DNA of 64,000 nucleotides from Amorphoplanes friuliensis DSM 7358 (GCF_000494755.1 NC_022657.1:8896001-8960000), one strand, 5' to 3'; counted from the first letter of the stretch, positions 10,211 to 21,925 are shown. The notes: generated by a model not told the origin, from the letters alone. Program-made: numbers and translations.

Positions 10211-11105
10211 TCCGGATCATGTGTTCGTTCTCCGCGGCGTTGAACGTGTCGACAACGCGGAGCGCGGGCCGCTCGGTACGGGCCAGGCGCAGGTTCTCCT
10301 GCTTGATGGTCAGGCCGAGACCGTGCCCGCGGTGCTCCGGGCCGACGACCGTGGCGTTCTGCCAGGCCTGTTCGTGGGCGTCGTCCGGGCTCGCGATCAT
10401 CGTCCAGGCGACCAGCCGGCCACTGCCCTCGTGCACGGCGCCGGTGTTGAACGCGCTGCGGCCCCGGGTGCGGACGGCTTTCTCGGAGGCGCGGACCCGG
10501 GCGGCGTCGATCTTCTCCGCCTCCCGGACCAGGTCGCCGTTCGGCGCGTCCTCGTTGATCCGGCCGTCGAGGTAGCCGATGTCGTCCAGGAACTCCTCGG
10601 GGGCGACGTTGACCCACTGCACCAGGCGGTAGCCGGCCGCGATCGGACCAGGCTCGCCGGTGACCTCAGCGACGTCCAGCCGGCTGCGAACCTCGGCCAG
10701 CCCGGCCTTGGCGCCCACAGTGGTCGCAAAGGCGGCACCGGACGGCTGCCCGTCGCTCGCCGGGGCGACGAGGTGCTTGCGGCCCTCTTCACGGGCACGG
10801 GCGACCGCGAAGTCACGCAGGGCCCGCCCGGCACCCCGGCGCCGGTACGCCGGGTGAACGGTGATCTCGACGTCGACACTGGTCAGATTGTCCAGCTGCG
10901 ACATCGCGATCTTCACGTAACCGACAGTGACGCCGTCGAGCAGTGCCGCATGATGTTCCAGGGTGTTTCCCGGCCACGGATTCTGCATCCGGGCCACGAA
11001 TGCTTCACGGCGGTCGAGCGGGAAACCCGGCGCGTCCACCTCGAAGGCCGCCGTCGCGATCTCGAAGGCCTTCACGTTGTCGGTCAGAGGCTCCACATGC
11101 AACAT
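10149..11105 (-). CDS. Tandem GNAT-family N-acetyltransferase
   Basis: A 318-residue double GNAT protein, of the same broad type as the mycothiol synthase/MshD-like two-domain acetyltransferases. The N-terminal domain has the clear loop HPAYRRRGAGRALRDF (about residues 83-98). The C-terminal domain has GPEHRGHGLGLTIKQENL (about 250-267) and ends NRQLGFRRMEAWTQW, a typical final GNAT strand. It acts in the cytoplasm with an unknown amine acceptor. True MshD would be expected with different flanking genes, so I do not assign it. The 3' end overlaps the convergent HExxH gene. Confidence 0.8.
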   Translation of the reverse strand: MLHVEPLTDNVKAFEIATAAFEVDAPGFPLDRREAFVARMQNPWPGNTLEHHAALLDGVTVGYVKIAMSQLDNLTSVDVEITVHPAYRRRGAGRALRDFAVARAREEGRKHLVAPASDGQPSGAAFATTVGAKAGLAEVRSRLDVAEVTGEPGPIAAGYRLVQWVNVAPEEFLDDIGYLDGRINEDAPNGDLVREAEKIDAARVRASEKAVRTRGRSAFNTGAVHEGSGRLVAWTMIASPDDAHEQAWQNATVVGPEHRGHGLGLTIKQENLRLARTERPALRVVDTFNAAENEHMIRINRQLGFRRMEAWTQWQLTL

Positions 11106-11376
11106 GCCCGACAGCGTGTCGCTCGTCGACCGGCACCGCGACCGATTTACAGCGGTGGGAAGTTTGGTCGGGAGGACGCGCGCACAGCGCCTCCGGCACT
11201 GGGTCGTTGGGCCCCTAGGAGATTGTCGCCAAGCTCGAAGGTGGGGCCACGTACGGCGTCGCGTCCTCCCGCGTAGAGCATCCTGCCGAGCCTGAGATCC
11301 CCGCGCAAGTCCTCGCGGGAAGGAATTCTCGACGTTGGGCAGGAGCCCGGTTACTCTGCGTCAGCTCCGGAGATCG

Positions 11377-12657
11377 TCAGCCCAGGAGGCCGGCGTCGCG
11401 GGCGCCACGCAGCGACGGCTTGATCCGGTGGGTCGGCCCGACCTGCCCGGCGACGGCGTCCAGCGTCTTGAGGCCCTCGCCGGTGTTGTAGACGACGGTC
11501 TCCTTGTCGGGGTCGAGCTTCCCGCTGGCGACGAGCTTCTTGAGCACGGCGACGGTGACACCGCCGGCGGTCTCGGCGAAGACGCCGGTGGTGCGGGCGA
11601 GCAACTGGATCGCGTCACGGATCTCGTCGTCGTCGGCGTAGTCCATCCAGCCGCCGGTGCGGGTCACGGCCTCGATCGCGTACGACCCGGCTGCCGGGTC
11701 GCCGATGTTGAGCGACTTCGCGATGCCGGTCGGCTTCACCGGGATGATCTGGTCGGTGCCGTTGTGCAGCGCGGTCGCGATGGGGTTGCACCCGGCCGAC
11801 TGCGCGCCGAACACGGTCCAGCCACCCTCGGGCGCCTCGACCAGGCCGATCTCCACCAGCTCGCTGAACGCCTTGTCGATCTTGGTCAGCAGCTCACCAC
11901 TGGCCATCGGCACGACCACCTGGGCCGGGATGCGCCAGCCGAGCTGCTCGGCGACCTCGTAACCCAGCGTCTTGGAACCCTCGGCGTAGAACGGCCGCAC
12001 ATTGACGTTCACAAAGGCGGTGTCCTCGAACTCGTCGGTCTCGACGAGCTCGCCACAGAGCCGGTTCACGTCGTCGTAGGACCCGTCGATCGCGACGAGC
12101 TCCCCGCCGTACACGGCCGTGGTGATGACCTTGCCCTGCTCGAGGTCACCGGGGATGAAGACGATCGACGGCACACCCGCCCGCGCCGCGTGCGCGGCGA
12201 CGGAGTTGGCCAGGTTGCCGGTGGAGGCGCAGGCGAACCGCGTGAACCCCAGCTCCCGCGCGGCGGTCAGCGCGACGGAGACAACACGGTCCTTGAACGA
12301 GTGGGTCGGGTTGGCCGAATCGTCCTTGACCCAGAGCGGCGCCCGCAGCCCCACCTCGGCGGCGAGGGCGGTCGCGCTGACCAGCGGCGTCAGGCCCGGG
12401 TCGAGCGTGACGCGGGTGGCCGGGTCCTGCCCGGTCGGAAGAAGAGCGGCGTACCGCCAGATGTTCTGCGGCCCCGCCTCGATCTGCTCCCGCGTGACCG
12501 AAGCCAGCGCGGCAGCGTCGTAAGCCACCTCGAGTGGCCCGAAACACTCATAACAGGCATGCTGCGCGGCCAGCGGGAACTCGGCACCACAACCACGGCA
12601 GACAAGCGCCCGGGCAGGGCTGATGGACTTACTGGGGGCATCAACGGCCGACGTCAC
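11377..12657 (-). CDS. thrC: Threonine synthase
   Basis: A 426-residue PLP enzyme converting O-phosphohomoserine to threonine. An N-terminal zinc ribbon (CRGCGAEF ... ACYECFGPLEV) precedes the catalytic fold, with the PLP lysine in ANPTHSFKDR and a phosphate-binding GNLANS loop. The GTG at 12657 is chosen: AAGGAG lies seven bases upstream, whereas the in-frame ATG at 12675 falls inside the riboswitch P1 stem. The SAM-I riboswitch immediately upstream should lower expression when SAM is plentiful. That ties use of the shared intermediate O-phosphohomoserine to methionine/SAM status. No hom or thrB gene is adjacent, unlike in many actinobacteria. Confidence 0.93.
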   Translation of the reverse strand: MTSAVDAPSKSISPARALVCRGCGAEFPLAAQHACYECFGPLEVAYDAAALASVTREQIEAGPQNIWRYAALLPTGQDPATRVTLDPGLTPLVSATALAAEVGLRAPLWVKDDSANPTHSFKDRVVSVALTAARELGFTRFACASTGNLANSVAAHAARAGVPSIVFIPGDLEQGKVITTAVYGGELVAIDGSYDDVNRLCGELVETDEFEDTAFVNVNVRPFYAEGSKTLGYEVAEQLGWRIPAQVVVPMASGELLTKIDKAFSELVEIGLVEAPEGGWTVFGAQSAGCNPIATALHNGTDQIIPVKPTGIAKSLNIGDPAAGSYAIEAVTRTGGWMDYADDDEIRDAIQLLARTTGVFAETAGGVTVAVLKKLVASGKLDPDKETVVYNTGEGLKTLDAVAGQVGPTHRIKPSLRGARDAGLLG

Positions 12658-12670
12658 AACGAGGCTCCTT

Positions 12671-12803
12671 CTCATCTTTCCCCGGCGCCGGCTAGCGCAC
12701 GTGGGGACGGAATTAGCACCTGCCACACGGGGCCTCGCCATCGAGACATGTGTGGTGGTTGCCGGGGCGTCATCGGGCCGTTCCCTCAGCCCCTCTGGAT
12801 GAG
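12671..12803 (-). ncRNA. SAM-I (S-box) riboswitch upstream of thrC
   Basis: Reading the minus strand 5' to 3', all S-box landmarks occur in order: CTCATC (P1 5' arm, 12798-12803), CAGAGGGGCTGAGGGAACGG, then CCCGATGACGCCCCGGCAACC, a P3 hairpin, GGTGCTAATTCC, a GGGGAAAGATGAG segment, and the P1 3' arm GATGAG (12671-12676). The spacing and conserved bases are those of class I SAM riboswitches. The aptamer ends 13 bases before the GTG with AAGGAG lying between, so regulation may occur by masking the ribosome-binding site rather than by termination. Confidence 0.92.
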
Positions 12804-12921
12804 GTATTCAGTTATGTTTCCAACACCTTACGACGCCGGGCCGCAGAACGCTCCCAACCATCCCGAGGTGTGAGCGAGGTCCTGTCCTGACGAGCGTCTC
12901 TCACCTCGGTCAAGGCCTCCC

Positions 12922-12991
12922 GAAGATCAAGTTCCAGGGCCTGTCGTGCCTGGTTGCAGGGTGCTGACCGTCGCTCACGCCGAGACCGGGC
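12922..12991 (+). repeat. 70-bp dispersed repeat, copy B
   Basis: Plus-strand copy of the element at 7108-7177 (minus). The last 50 bases match at 46 positions and the first ten are identical, with a ten-base divergent block between them. It lies in the gene-free stretch between divergent transcription units. Confidence 0.7.
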
Positions 12992-13057
12992 GCGGGCGGC
13001 CAATCGCCTGGCGGCTCATGAGCAGCCACCCACCCCCTGCCAGGTCCGTGCTCCCCG

Positions 13058-13080
13058 AACCCCCCGCCGCGGGGGTTGTT
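13058..13080. terminator. GC-rich hairpin, possible terminator
   Basis: AACCCCC (13058-13064) pairs with GGGGGTT (13071-13077) around CGCCGC, followed by GTT. No gene end lies directly upstream on either strand, so it may instead be a structured leader or an insulating hairpin. Confidence 0.35.
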
Positions 13081-13170
13081 CCTGGGCGTCGTGGGCGACT
13101 GGCGGTGGTTTGTGGCGGGGTGTGCATAGGGTGACGCAGGTCATGGCCACCGGGTTTGGGAGGTCCGCGC

Positions 13171-14163
13171 GTGAGCGCCGTCCTGGAGATACAAGGTCTG
13201 CAGAAGACCTATCGCAGCCGCAAGGGGGTGCGGAAGGCTCTCGACGGGTTCGACATGGTTGTCGAGGCGGGGCAGGTGCACGGCTTCCTCGGGCCCAACG
13301 GCTCCGGCAAGACCACCACGCTGCGGACGCTGCTCGGGCTGATCAAGCCGAACGGTGGCCGGATGGCGATCTTCGGGCGTGAGGTGCCGGAGGCGCTGCC
13401 CGAGGTGGCCGGTTCGGTCGGGGCGATCGTGGAGAGCCCGCAGTTCTTCGGGAACTTCACCGCTCACGACACGCTTTCGCTGCTCGCCGATGCGGGCGGT
13501 GTCGATCAGGGCCGGGTCTTCGAGGTGCTGGAACTGGTCGGGCTGCGAGACCGTTCGAAGGACCGGGTCAAGACCTACTCGCTGGGCATGAAGCAGCGTC
13601 TCGCCGTCGCGTCCGCGCTGCTCAAGAATCCGAAGCTGCTGATCCTGGACGAGCCCGCCAACGGTCTCGACCCGGGCGGCATCCGGGAGATGCGCACCTT
13701 GATGCGCACGCTGGCCGAGTCGGGGATGACCGTGGTGCTGTCCAGCCACATCCTGGGTGAGATCCAGCTGATCTGCGACTCCGTCACGATCATCTCAGCC
13801 GGGCGCCGGGTCGCTGCCGGTGGTGTCGCCGACGTGCTGGCCCAGCATCAGACTTCGTCGGTACGCGTGCGTGTCGAATCGCTCGCTGACCTCACCGCCT
13901 CGGCGGGTGCACTGCGCGAGATCGGTGCGCAGGTTGTCGTGGAGGCCGATCACCTGATGGTCAGCGGTGTGGCTCAGGCCAGTGCGATCACCCGTACGCT
14001 GGCTTCCCGCGGTGTTTTTGTCAGTGAGCTGGCGCCGATCGCTGTCGACCTGGAGAGCGTCTTCCTGGAGCTGACGGGCACCGCGCCGGTCGACGGTGCG
14101 CACCGCCAGGTGGATCAGTCCGCGATGGCGCCGGCTGTGCCGAACGGCGGGTGGGGACTGTGA
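13171..14163 (+). CDS. ABC transporter ATP-binding protein
   Basis: A 330-residue ATPase of the ABC-2/DrrA-like exporter type. Walker A GPNGSGKTTTL (about residues 46-56), signature YSLGMKQRLAVA, Walker B LLILDEPANGLDP and the SSHIL switch are all present. The ~100-residue C-terminal extension resembles the regulatory tail of multidrug or bacitracin-resistance exporters. The GTG at 13171 has GGGAGG seven bases upstream. The stop overlaps the start of the permease gene by four bases. The pair probably exports a hydrophobic compound or peptide. Confidence 0.92.
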   Translation: MSAVLEIQGLQKTYRSRKGVRKALDGFDMVVEAGQVHGFLGPNGSGKTTTLRTLLGLIKPNGGRMAIFGREVPEALPEVAGSVGAIVESPQFFGNFTAHDTLSLLADAGGVDQGRVFEVLELVGLRDRSKDRVKTYSLGMKQRLAVASALLKNPKLLILDEPANGLDPGGIREMRTLMRTLAESGMTVVLSSHILGEIQLICDSVTIISAGRRVAAGGVADVLAQHQTSSVRVRVESLADLTASAGALREIGAQVVVEADHLMVSGVAQASAITRTLASRGVFVSELAPIAVDLESVFLELTGTAPVDGAHRQVDQSAMAPAVPNGGWGL

Positions 14164-15170
14164 GTCTTTTCCGGGCGGAGACGCGGCGGCTGACCAAGCG
14201 CCGTTTCACGCGGTTTTTTGTGCTGGGCACACTGCTGGTGCTGGCCGCGATCGTGGTCGGCATGTTCGTCACGAACCAGACGGTCACCCCTGAACGTCAG
14301 GCGCAGGCTCAGGCGGAGGCCGATCGGAACTATCAGCTGGCCCTGCAGTCGGCCGCGGAGGAGAAGACCCGCTGCCAGGCCGCGCAGGGTACGGCGGAGG
14401 CCGCGAACTACCCGCCGAACTGCGACGAGGTGTACCAGCCGACCACCGAGGACTACCAGGCGCAGTGGTACATGCCGGCCACGTTCATCTTCCGGGAACA
14501 GTTCGGCATCATGGTCACCACGCTGGCGGCGCTGCTGGCGGTGATGGCCTTTGTGATCGGTGCGACCTTTGTCGGTGCCGAGTGGAGCAGCGGCGGGATG
14601 ATGAACCTCCTGCTGTGGCGGCCGCAACGGCTGAAGGTGCTCAGCACCAAGCTCGGCGCCCTGCTGGTGGGCCTGATCGCGCTGACCGTGGTCGTGTCGG
14701 CGATCTGGACCGGGCTGTTCGCGCTGACCGCGAACCTGCGCGGCTCGCTCGACGGCATGACGTCGGGGGCCTGGCAGTCCTTCCTGCTCATGGAGCTGCG
14801 CGGCCTGGTGCTGGTACTCGCCGCGGGTGCGCTCGGTTTCGGGCTGGCCTCGATCGGGCGGCACACGGCGATGGCGCTGGGCGCGGCGATCGGTGCGGTC
14901 ATCCTGTTCCAGTTCGGCCTGGCCACGGTGCTGAGCCTGGCGAAGACGCCGTTCGTGGAGGCGTACCTGGTGCCGGTCTGGACCAGCGCCTGGATGGACA
15001 AGTCGGCGGTGGTGACCGACTGGGAGTCCTGCAACTACTCGAGCACCCAGGGCTGCGAGCCGGACACCTTCACGATCACCTGGCCGATGGCCGGCGGTGT
15101 GCTCGCGCTGGTCCTCGTCCTCGTTGTGGGGGCTTCCATGTGGACTATCCGTAGTCGAGACATTACTTAA
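14160..15170 (+). CDS. ABC-2 type transporter permease
   Basis: A 336-residue membrane protein and partner of the ATPase just upstream (GTGA overlap; an earlier in-frame GTG at 14151 is less likely). One N-terminal membrane segment follows the basic RAETRRLTKRRF cytoplasmic start. A ~90-residue extracytoplasmic region rich in Q/E/A and containing two cysteines comes next, then five more hydrophobic segments. The large loop between the first two segments is typical of ABC-2 permeases. It ends shortly before a 12-bp terminator hairpin, giving a two-gene operon. Confidence 0.88.
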   Translation: MSLFRAETRRLTKRRFTRFFVLGTLLVLAAIVVGMFVTNQTVTPERQAQAQAEADRNYQLALQSAAEEKTRCQAAQGTAEAANYPPNCDEVYQPTTEDYQAQWYMPATFIFREQFGIMVTTLAALLAVMAFVIGATFVGAEWSSGGMMNLLLWRPQRLKVLSTKLGALLVGLIALTVVVSAIWTGLFALTANLRGSLDGMTSGAWQSFLLMELRGLVLVLAAGALGFGLASIGRHTAMALGAAIGAVILFQFGLATVLSLAKTPFVEAYLVPVWTSAWMDKSAVVTDWESCNYSSTQGCEPDTFTITWPMAGGVLALVLVLVVGASMWTIRSRDIT

Positions 15171-15205
15171 GGTAGTTTCGCTGCGTCAGGCGCACACGGA
15201 CGGCG

Positions 15206-15240
15206 GGGATCGTCAGCCGGCATTATGCTGACGATCCCTT
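15206..15240 (+). terminator. Terminator of the ABC exporter operon
   Basis: GGGATCGTCAGC (15206-15217) and GCTGACGATCCC (15227-15238) form a perfect 12-bp stem with a 9-base loop, followed by TT. It is located 36 bases after the permease stop. Confidence 0.85.
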
Positions 15241-15279
15241 CGTACGTATGTGCGTGCTCTCCCACCGCCCAGGAGCGCC

Positions 15280-15591
15280 ATGCAGCCCGACGCCGACCTC
15301 AACCAGCAGCACGTCCCGGCACCCCGTGACGGCGATGGCGAGATCGAGGCTCCCGAGACACCCCGGCTCTCCGAGCGTGAGGTGCAGATCCTCGCGTTCG
15401 AGAGCAAGTGGTGGAAGCACGCCGGCTCCAAGGAGCAGGCGATCCGCGACGCGTTCAGCCTCTCGTCGACGCGCTACTACCAGCTGCTCAACGGTCTGCT
15501 GGACAACCCCGCAGCGCTGGAGCACGACCCGGTCCTGATCGGCCGGTTGCGCCGCCTGCGCTCGACCCGGGCCCGCACCCGCCGCCGTTAG
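15280..15591 (+). CDS. DUF3263 domain protein
   Basis: A 103-residue protein. After ~30 acidic, probably disordered residues comes the DUF3263 core LSEREVQILAFESKWWKH ... AIRDAFSLSSTRYYQLLN, which looks like a small helix-turn-helix fold and is widespread in actinobacteria. The tail is very basic (RRLRRLRSTRARTRRR), suggesting nucleic-acid contact. Function is unknown; a DNA-binding role is an inference. The ATG at 15280 has AGGAG four bases upstream. The convergent AAA ATPase gene ends eight bases away. Confidence 0.85.
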   Translation: MQPDADLNQQHVPAPRDGDGEIEAPETPRLSEREVQILAFESKWWKHAGSKEQAIRDAFSLSSTRYYQLLNGLLDNPAALEHDPVLIGRLRRLRSTRARTRRR

Positions 15592-15598
15592 ACCCGGG

Positions 15599-17812
15599 TC
15601 AGCCGGGCGCGTGGGTGGAGGCGTAGGCCTCCAGCCAGGCCACCTGCACCGGGTCCAGCGACGCCCGCACCCGCTTGCGCGCGGTGTCCACGTGCGCGGC
15701 GGTCACCGTGGAGGCATCCAGCGACTCCCGCATCGCCGAGAGCGCGGCCTCGCGGATCAGCGCAGCGCAGTCGGCGGCCGAGAAGCCGTCGAGCGAGGCG
15801 CCGAGCTCGTCCAGGTCGACCGCAATGTCCAGCGGCACCGACTTGGCCGACGCGCGCAGGATCGCCGCCCGCGCCTCGCCGTCCGGTGGCGGCACGAAGA
15901 CGAGCCGCTCCAGCCGGCCGGGGCGCAGCAGGGCTGGGTCGATCAGGTCGGGGCGGTTCGTCGCGCCGATCACCACGACGTTGCGCAGCGACTCGACACC
16001 GTCCAGCTCGGTCAGCAGCGCGGCGACCACCCGGTCGGTCGTGCCGCCGTCGGTGGACTGGCCGCGGGTCGGTGCGAGCGCGTCGACCTCGTCCAGGAAG
16101 ACCAGTGTCGGGGCGGCCTCCCGGGCGCGCCGGAACAGCTCCCGTACAGCGCGCTCGCTGTCACCCACCCACTTGCTCAGGAGCTCGGCGCCCTTGACCG
16201 AGAGGACGTTCGCTTTACCCGTACCGGCGATGGCTTTGACGAGGTAGGTCTTGCCGCAGCCGGGCGGGCCGTAGAGCAGGACACCGCGCGGCGGCTGCAC
16301 GCCGAGCCGGGCGAACGTGTCCGGGTAGGTCAGCGGCCACAGCACCGACTCGGTCAGGGTCTGCTTGACCTCCACCATGTCGCCGACGTCGTCCAGGGTC
16401 ACCTGTGCGACCTCAAGTGTCGAGTCCGCCATCGAGGTCGGCCGCACGACGTCCAGCGCGGCCTCGAAGTCGGCCATGGTCACGGTCGGGGATTCGGCGT
16501 CCTTCTGACGCAGGGCCGCGCGGACCCCGGCCTCCCGGGCCAGGGCGCCCAGGTCGGCGGCGACAAACCCGGGGGTACGCCCGGACACGTCGTCCAGCCG
16601 CACGTCCTCGGCCAGCGGCATGCCCCGGGTCAGCACGCGGAGCTGCTCACGGCGCATGGCCGCGTCCGGCAGCGGCACCGCCAGCTGGACGGCGAGCAGA
16701 TCCGGCGCGCGCAGGGCCGGGTCGACGGCCTCGGGGCGGCTGGTCGTGCACACCACCGCACCGCCGGACTTCAGCAGCTCGGCGAGCACCTGCCGGAAGA
16801 CTGTCGCCAGTGGTCCCGGCTCGTCGCGAGGTGCGAGCGCTTCGACGTCGGCGATCAGCAGGACGGCCGGGCCACCCGCGCGGACGTCCCGGGCCAGGCC
16901 ACGCAGGCGCGTCGCCGCGGAGTCGTTGGTCAGCGCGGCCAGCTCGGGACCCCACACGGACTGCACGGTCGCGCCGACACCGGCGGCCACCGCGCGGACC
17001 AGCGCGGACTTGCCCGAGCCGGCCGGACCGGTGACCAGGACACCGAGCGACACGGTCGTACCGAGCCGGCCCAGGACCTCGCCGTGGTGGAAGCCGAGGT
17101 CGAGCAGCTCGGTCAGCTCCTGCGCCTGCATCTTGAGACCGGGCAGGTCGTCCAGGCTGGGCGGGGGCGTCTCCGGGTCGGTGGACGCCGGCTGACTCGC
17201 CGCTGCTGTGGCCGGCGCGGCCTGGTCGCGTACGGAGGAGAACTGCCCGTCCTGCCAGCCCACCACCGTGTCCATCGTGACCAGGGCGGCGTCGGCGCCC
17301 TCGACCTCGATCACGCTGAGCAGCGTGGAGGTCCAGGCGTACCCGACGCGATTCGCCAGGCTGCGCCGGGCGGCCTCGACCAGCGGCCGGTGACTGGCGT
17401 TCGGGAGCACGTCCTGCGGCAGCAGCGAGACGTCGTCACCGGCAGTGACGACCTTGCCGAGCAGGGCCAGCCGCAGCATCTCCGGGGAGACCACCGCGAC
17501 GATCTCGGCCGGACCGGAGAGCGTGACCCGTCGTGCCTCGACGACCGGGATGGGCGTGACCGTCACCTGGCCGCCGTCGCGCAGCTCGAGATTGCCCAGG
17601 ATCAGATCGTCGGCGTAGAGCAGGGCCCGGCTCGCCGTGGACTCGGCCCGCGCGGCGATGCCGGCGGTCGTCCGGCGCCCGGCCAGGCGCAGCGGATCAC
17701 CGGGGTTGATGGCGAGCGCGGCCATCACCTCGGGGTGCAGCCGGACGATGCCGCGGCGCGCGTCGAGGGCCGCCGTCCGCTGGGTGACGGTCAGCGTGAG
17801 GTCGTCTGGCAC
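15599..17812 (-). CDS. CDC48/VCP-type AAA ATPase
   Basis: A 737-residue double-AAA ATPase. The N-terminal ~190 residues form the Cdc48 double-psi barrel-like domain. First AAA module: Walker A GPAGSGKSALV (about residue 260) and a degenerate Walker B LLIADVEAL. Second AAA module: Walker A GPPGCGKTYLVKA (about 514), Walker B TLVFLDEVDAL, sensor ATNRPD and a GRLERLVF arginine finger. The first Walker B lacks the usual DE pair, so that ring is probably weak or inactive in hydrolysis. The GTG at 17812 is chosen because CGGAGG lies eight bases upstream. Likely a cytosolic unfoldase or segregase; the actinobacterial partners are poorly known. Confidence 0.93.
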   Translation of the reverse strand: MPDDLTLTVTQRTAALDARRGIVRLHPEVMAALAINPGDPLRLAGRRTTAGIAARAESTASRALLYADDLILGNLELRDGGQVTVTPIPVVEARRVTLSGPAEIVAVVSPEMLRLALLGKVVTAGDDVSLLPQDVLPNASHRPLVEAARRSLANRVGYAWTSTLLSVIEVEGADAALVTMDTVVGWQDGQFSSVRDQAAPATAAASQPASTDPETPPPSLDDLPGLKMQAQELTELLDLGFHHGEVLGRLGTTVSLGVLVTGPAGSGKSALVRAVAAGVGATVQSVWGPELAALTNDSAATRLRGLARDVRAGGPAVLLIADVEALAPRDEPGPLATVFRQVLAELLKSGGAVVCTTSRPEAVDPALRAPDLLAVQLAVPLPDAAMRREQLRVLTRGMPLAEDVRLDDVSGRTPGFVAADLGALAREAGVRAALRQKDAESPTVTMADFEAALDVVRPTSMADSTLEVAQVTLDDVGDMVEVKQTLTESVLWPLTYPDTFARLGVQPPRGVLLYGPPGCGKTYLVKAIAGTGKANVLSVKGAELLSKWVGDSERAVRELFRRAREAAPTLVFLDEVDALAPTRGQSTDGGTTDRVVAALLTELDGVESLRNVVVIGATNRPDLIDPALLRPGRLERLVFVPPPDGEARAAILRASAKSVPLDIAVDLDELGASLDGFSAADCAALIREAALSAMRESLDASTVTAAHVDTARKRVRASLDPVQVAWLEAYASTHAPG

Positions 17813-17890
17813 CGCGGGGGCCTCCGTTTTGACGAGGGGACTAGGTTGACACGCTAGCCGCCGTACGCCGCCCGGGAAGGCACCACCGTC

Positions 17891-18166
17891 ATGAGGCTCC
17901 GTCGTCACGCCGCTCTGGCCATCGCCGCACTCACGCTGGCCACCGTCGCCGCCTGCGGTGACGACCCGGAGGAGAAGAGCACTCCGGCTCCGGCTCCCTC
18001 CGTCGTGACCTCGGCCGACGCCGCTCCTGCCCCGGCCACCAGCGCGACCACCTCGGCAGCCCCGTCGACACCGCCGACCGAGGGCACGTCCTCGGCCAAG
18101 CCCCCGAAGAAGGGCAGCGGCGCTGCTCAGGGCCCGGCCGGCGGGCGCGAGGTGGCACCGAGGTGA
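17891..18166 (+). CDS. Small secreted lipoprotein, Pro/Ala/Thr-rich
   Basis: A 91-residue protein with a type II signal peptide (basic MRLRRH, hydrophobic core, lipobox VAAC with Cys about residue 22). The mature part is a short acidic start (GDDPEEK) followed by low-complexity Pro/Ala/Ser/Thr, presumably an unfolded tether at the membrane surface. A TTGACA at 17846-17851 could be a -35. It is divergent from the AAA ATPase gene. No function can be assigned. Confidence 0.65.
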   Translation: MRLRRHAALAIAALTLATVAACGDDPEEKSTPAPAPSVVTSADAAPAPATSATTSAAPSTPPTEGTSSAKPPKKGSGAAQGPAGGREVAPR

Positions 18167-18206
18167 CGAGGTAGGCATTCACAGCTCCCGCTCAGCGGCA
18201 CGCCGC

Positions 18207-18212
18207 TAGCGT
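18207..18212 (+). promoter_or_regulatory. Possible leaderless -10 (TAGCGT) of the S15-ABC fusion gene
   Basis: TAGCGT followed by exactly seven bases and the ATG at 18220, the same geometry as at 28848-28853. It would give a leaderless transcript. No good -35 is visible. Confidence 0.35.
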
Positions 18213-18219
18213 TGGGCGC

Positions 18220-20996
<2,777 letters not shown>

Positions 20997-21000
<4 letters not shown>

Positions 21001-21851
21001 GCGCCGCCGCAACCGGGTACCGGGCAACGGCCACCCTGCCCCTGATGGCCGAGGTGCGGCGTCAGGCCTCGCGCCGGCGTACCCAACTGGCCCTGGCTTT
21101 CATGGCCCTGCTCCCCGTCATCATCCTGCTCGCCTTCGAATTCGGCGGTGACGGCGACGACGACAACGGCGGCGGCGCCTTCGCCAGCCTGGTCGACCTG
21201 GCGACGTCCGGCGGCCTCAACTTCGCCCTGTTCAGCATCTTCGTCTCGGCCGGCTTCCTCCTGGTCGTGGTGGTCGCCCTCTTCTGCGGCGACACCGTCG
21301 CGAGCGAGGCCAGCTGGGGCAGCCTGCGCTACCTCCTGGCCATCCCGGTCCCCCGGGCCAGGCTCCTCGGCGCCAAACTCATCGTGGCCCTGGGCTACTC
21401 GCTGCTCGCCCTGCTCACCCTGGCCGGCACAGCACTGCTGATCGGCACGCTCCGCTACGGCTGGCACCCCCTGGGCAGCACGGTCGCGGCGGAAATCCCA
21501 CCCGGCGAAGGAGTCGTCCGCCTCCTGGCGATCCTCGGCTACCTGGCCGTGGTCCTCCTGGTGGTAGCCGGCCTGGCCTTCCTCCTGTCAGTCCTGACCG
21601 ACGCCGCCCTGGGCGCGGTCGGCGGCGCGGTCCTCCTCTGGATCCTGTCGAGCATCCTCGACCAGATCACCGCCCTCGGCTCCATCCGCAACTTCCTCCC
21701 CACCCACTACAGCGACGCCTGGCTGGGCTTGCTCTCCACCCCGATGCAGACAGACGACGTGGTGAAGGGCGCGATCTCCGCGGTCACCTACGCCACCATC
21801 TTCTGGTCGCTGGCCTTCTACCGCTTCACCCGCAAGGACATCACCTCGTAA
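20997..21851 (+). CDS. ABC-2 type transporter permease
   Basis: A 284-residue integral membrane protein with about six hydrophobic segments, coupled by ATGA overlap to the S15-ABC fusion gene. An acidic/glycine loop (GGDGDDDNGGG) lies between segments one and two on the outer side. The motif GDTVASEASWGSLRYLLA is typical of the cytoplasmic coupling region of ABC-2 permeases. It should form the channel driven by the fusion protein's ATPase half. The substrate is unknown. Confidence 0.9.
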
Positions 21852-21925
21852 ACCGCGACGATCCTCGCTCGCATTGACCTGCCTCACTAAGCTTCACTCC
21901 GTTCCCGGCGACGGATAAGGCGGTC

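Larger units (their letters stand above)
12804..13170. other. Gene-free stretch between thrC riboswitch and ABC operon
   Basis: About 370 bases without a credible gene; short open frames here have poor codon bias. It contains the second copy of the 70-bp dispersed repeat (12922-12991), a GC-rich hairpin at 13058-13077, and presumably the thrC promoter (minus strand) and the ABC operon promoter (plus strand), neither of which I can place firmly. Confidence 0.6.

Noticed and set aside
11106..11376. Possible small gene between the tandem GNAT and thrC
   Set aside because: 271 bases with only poor short frames. A 6-bp GC hairpin at 11300-11319 (CCCGCG/CGCGGG) could be a weak thrC terminator but has no T-tract.
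12946..13134. Small open frame downstream of the thrC riboswitch
   Set aside because: It overlaps the 70-bp dispersed repeat, has no ribosome-binding site and has no homology pattern; it is a repeat-derived frame, not a gene.
13171..15170. T7SS or Tat secretion component
   Set aside because: Walker A, signature and ABC-2 permease topology identify an ordinary ABC-2 exporter pair.
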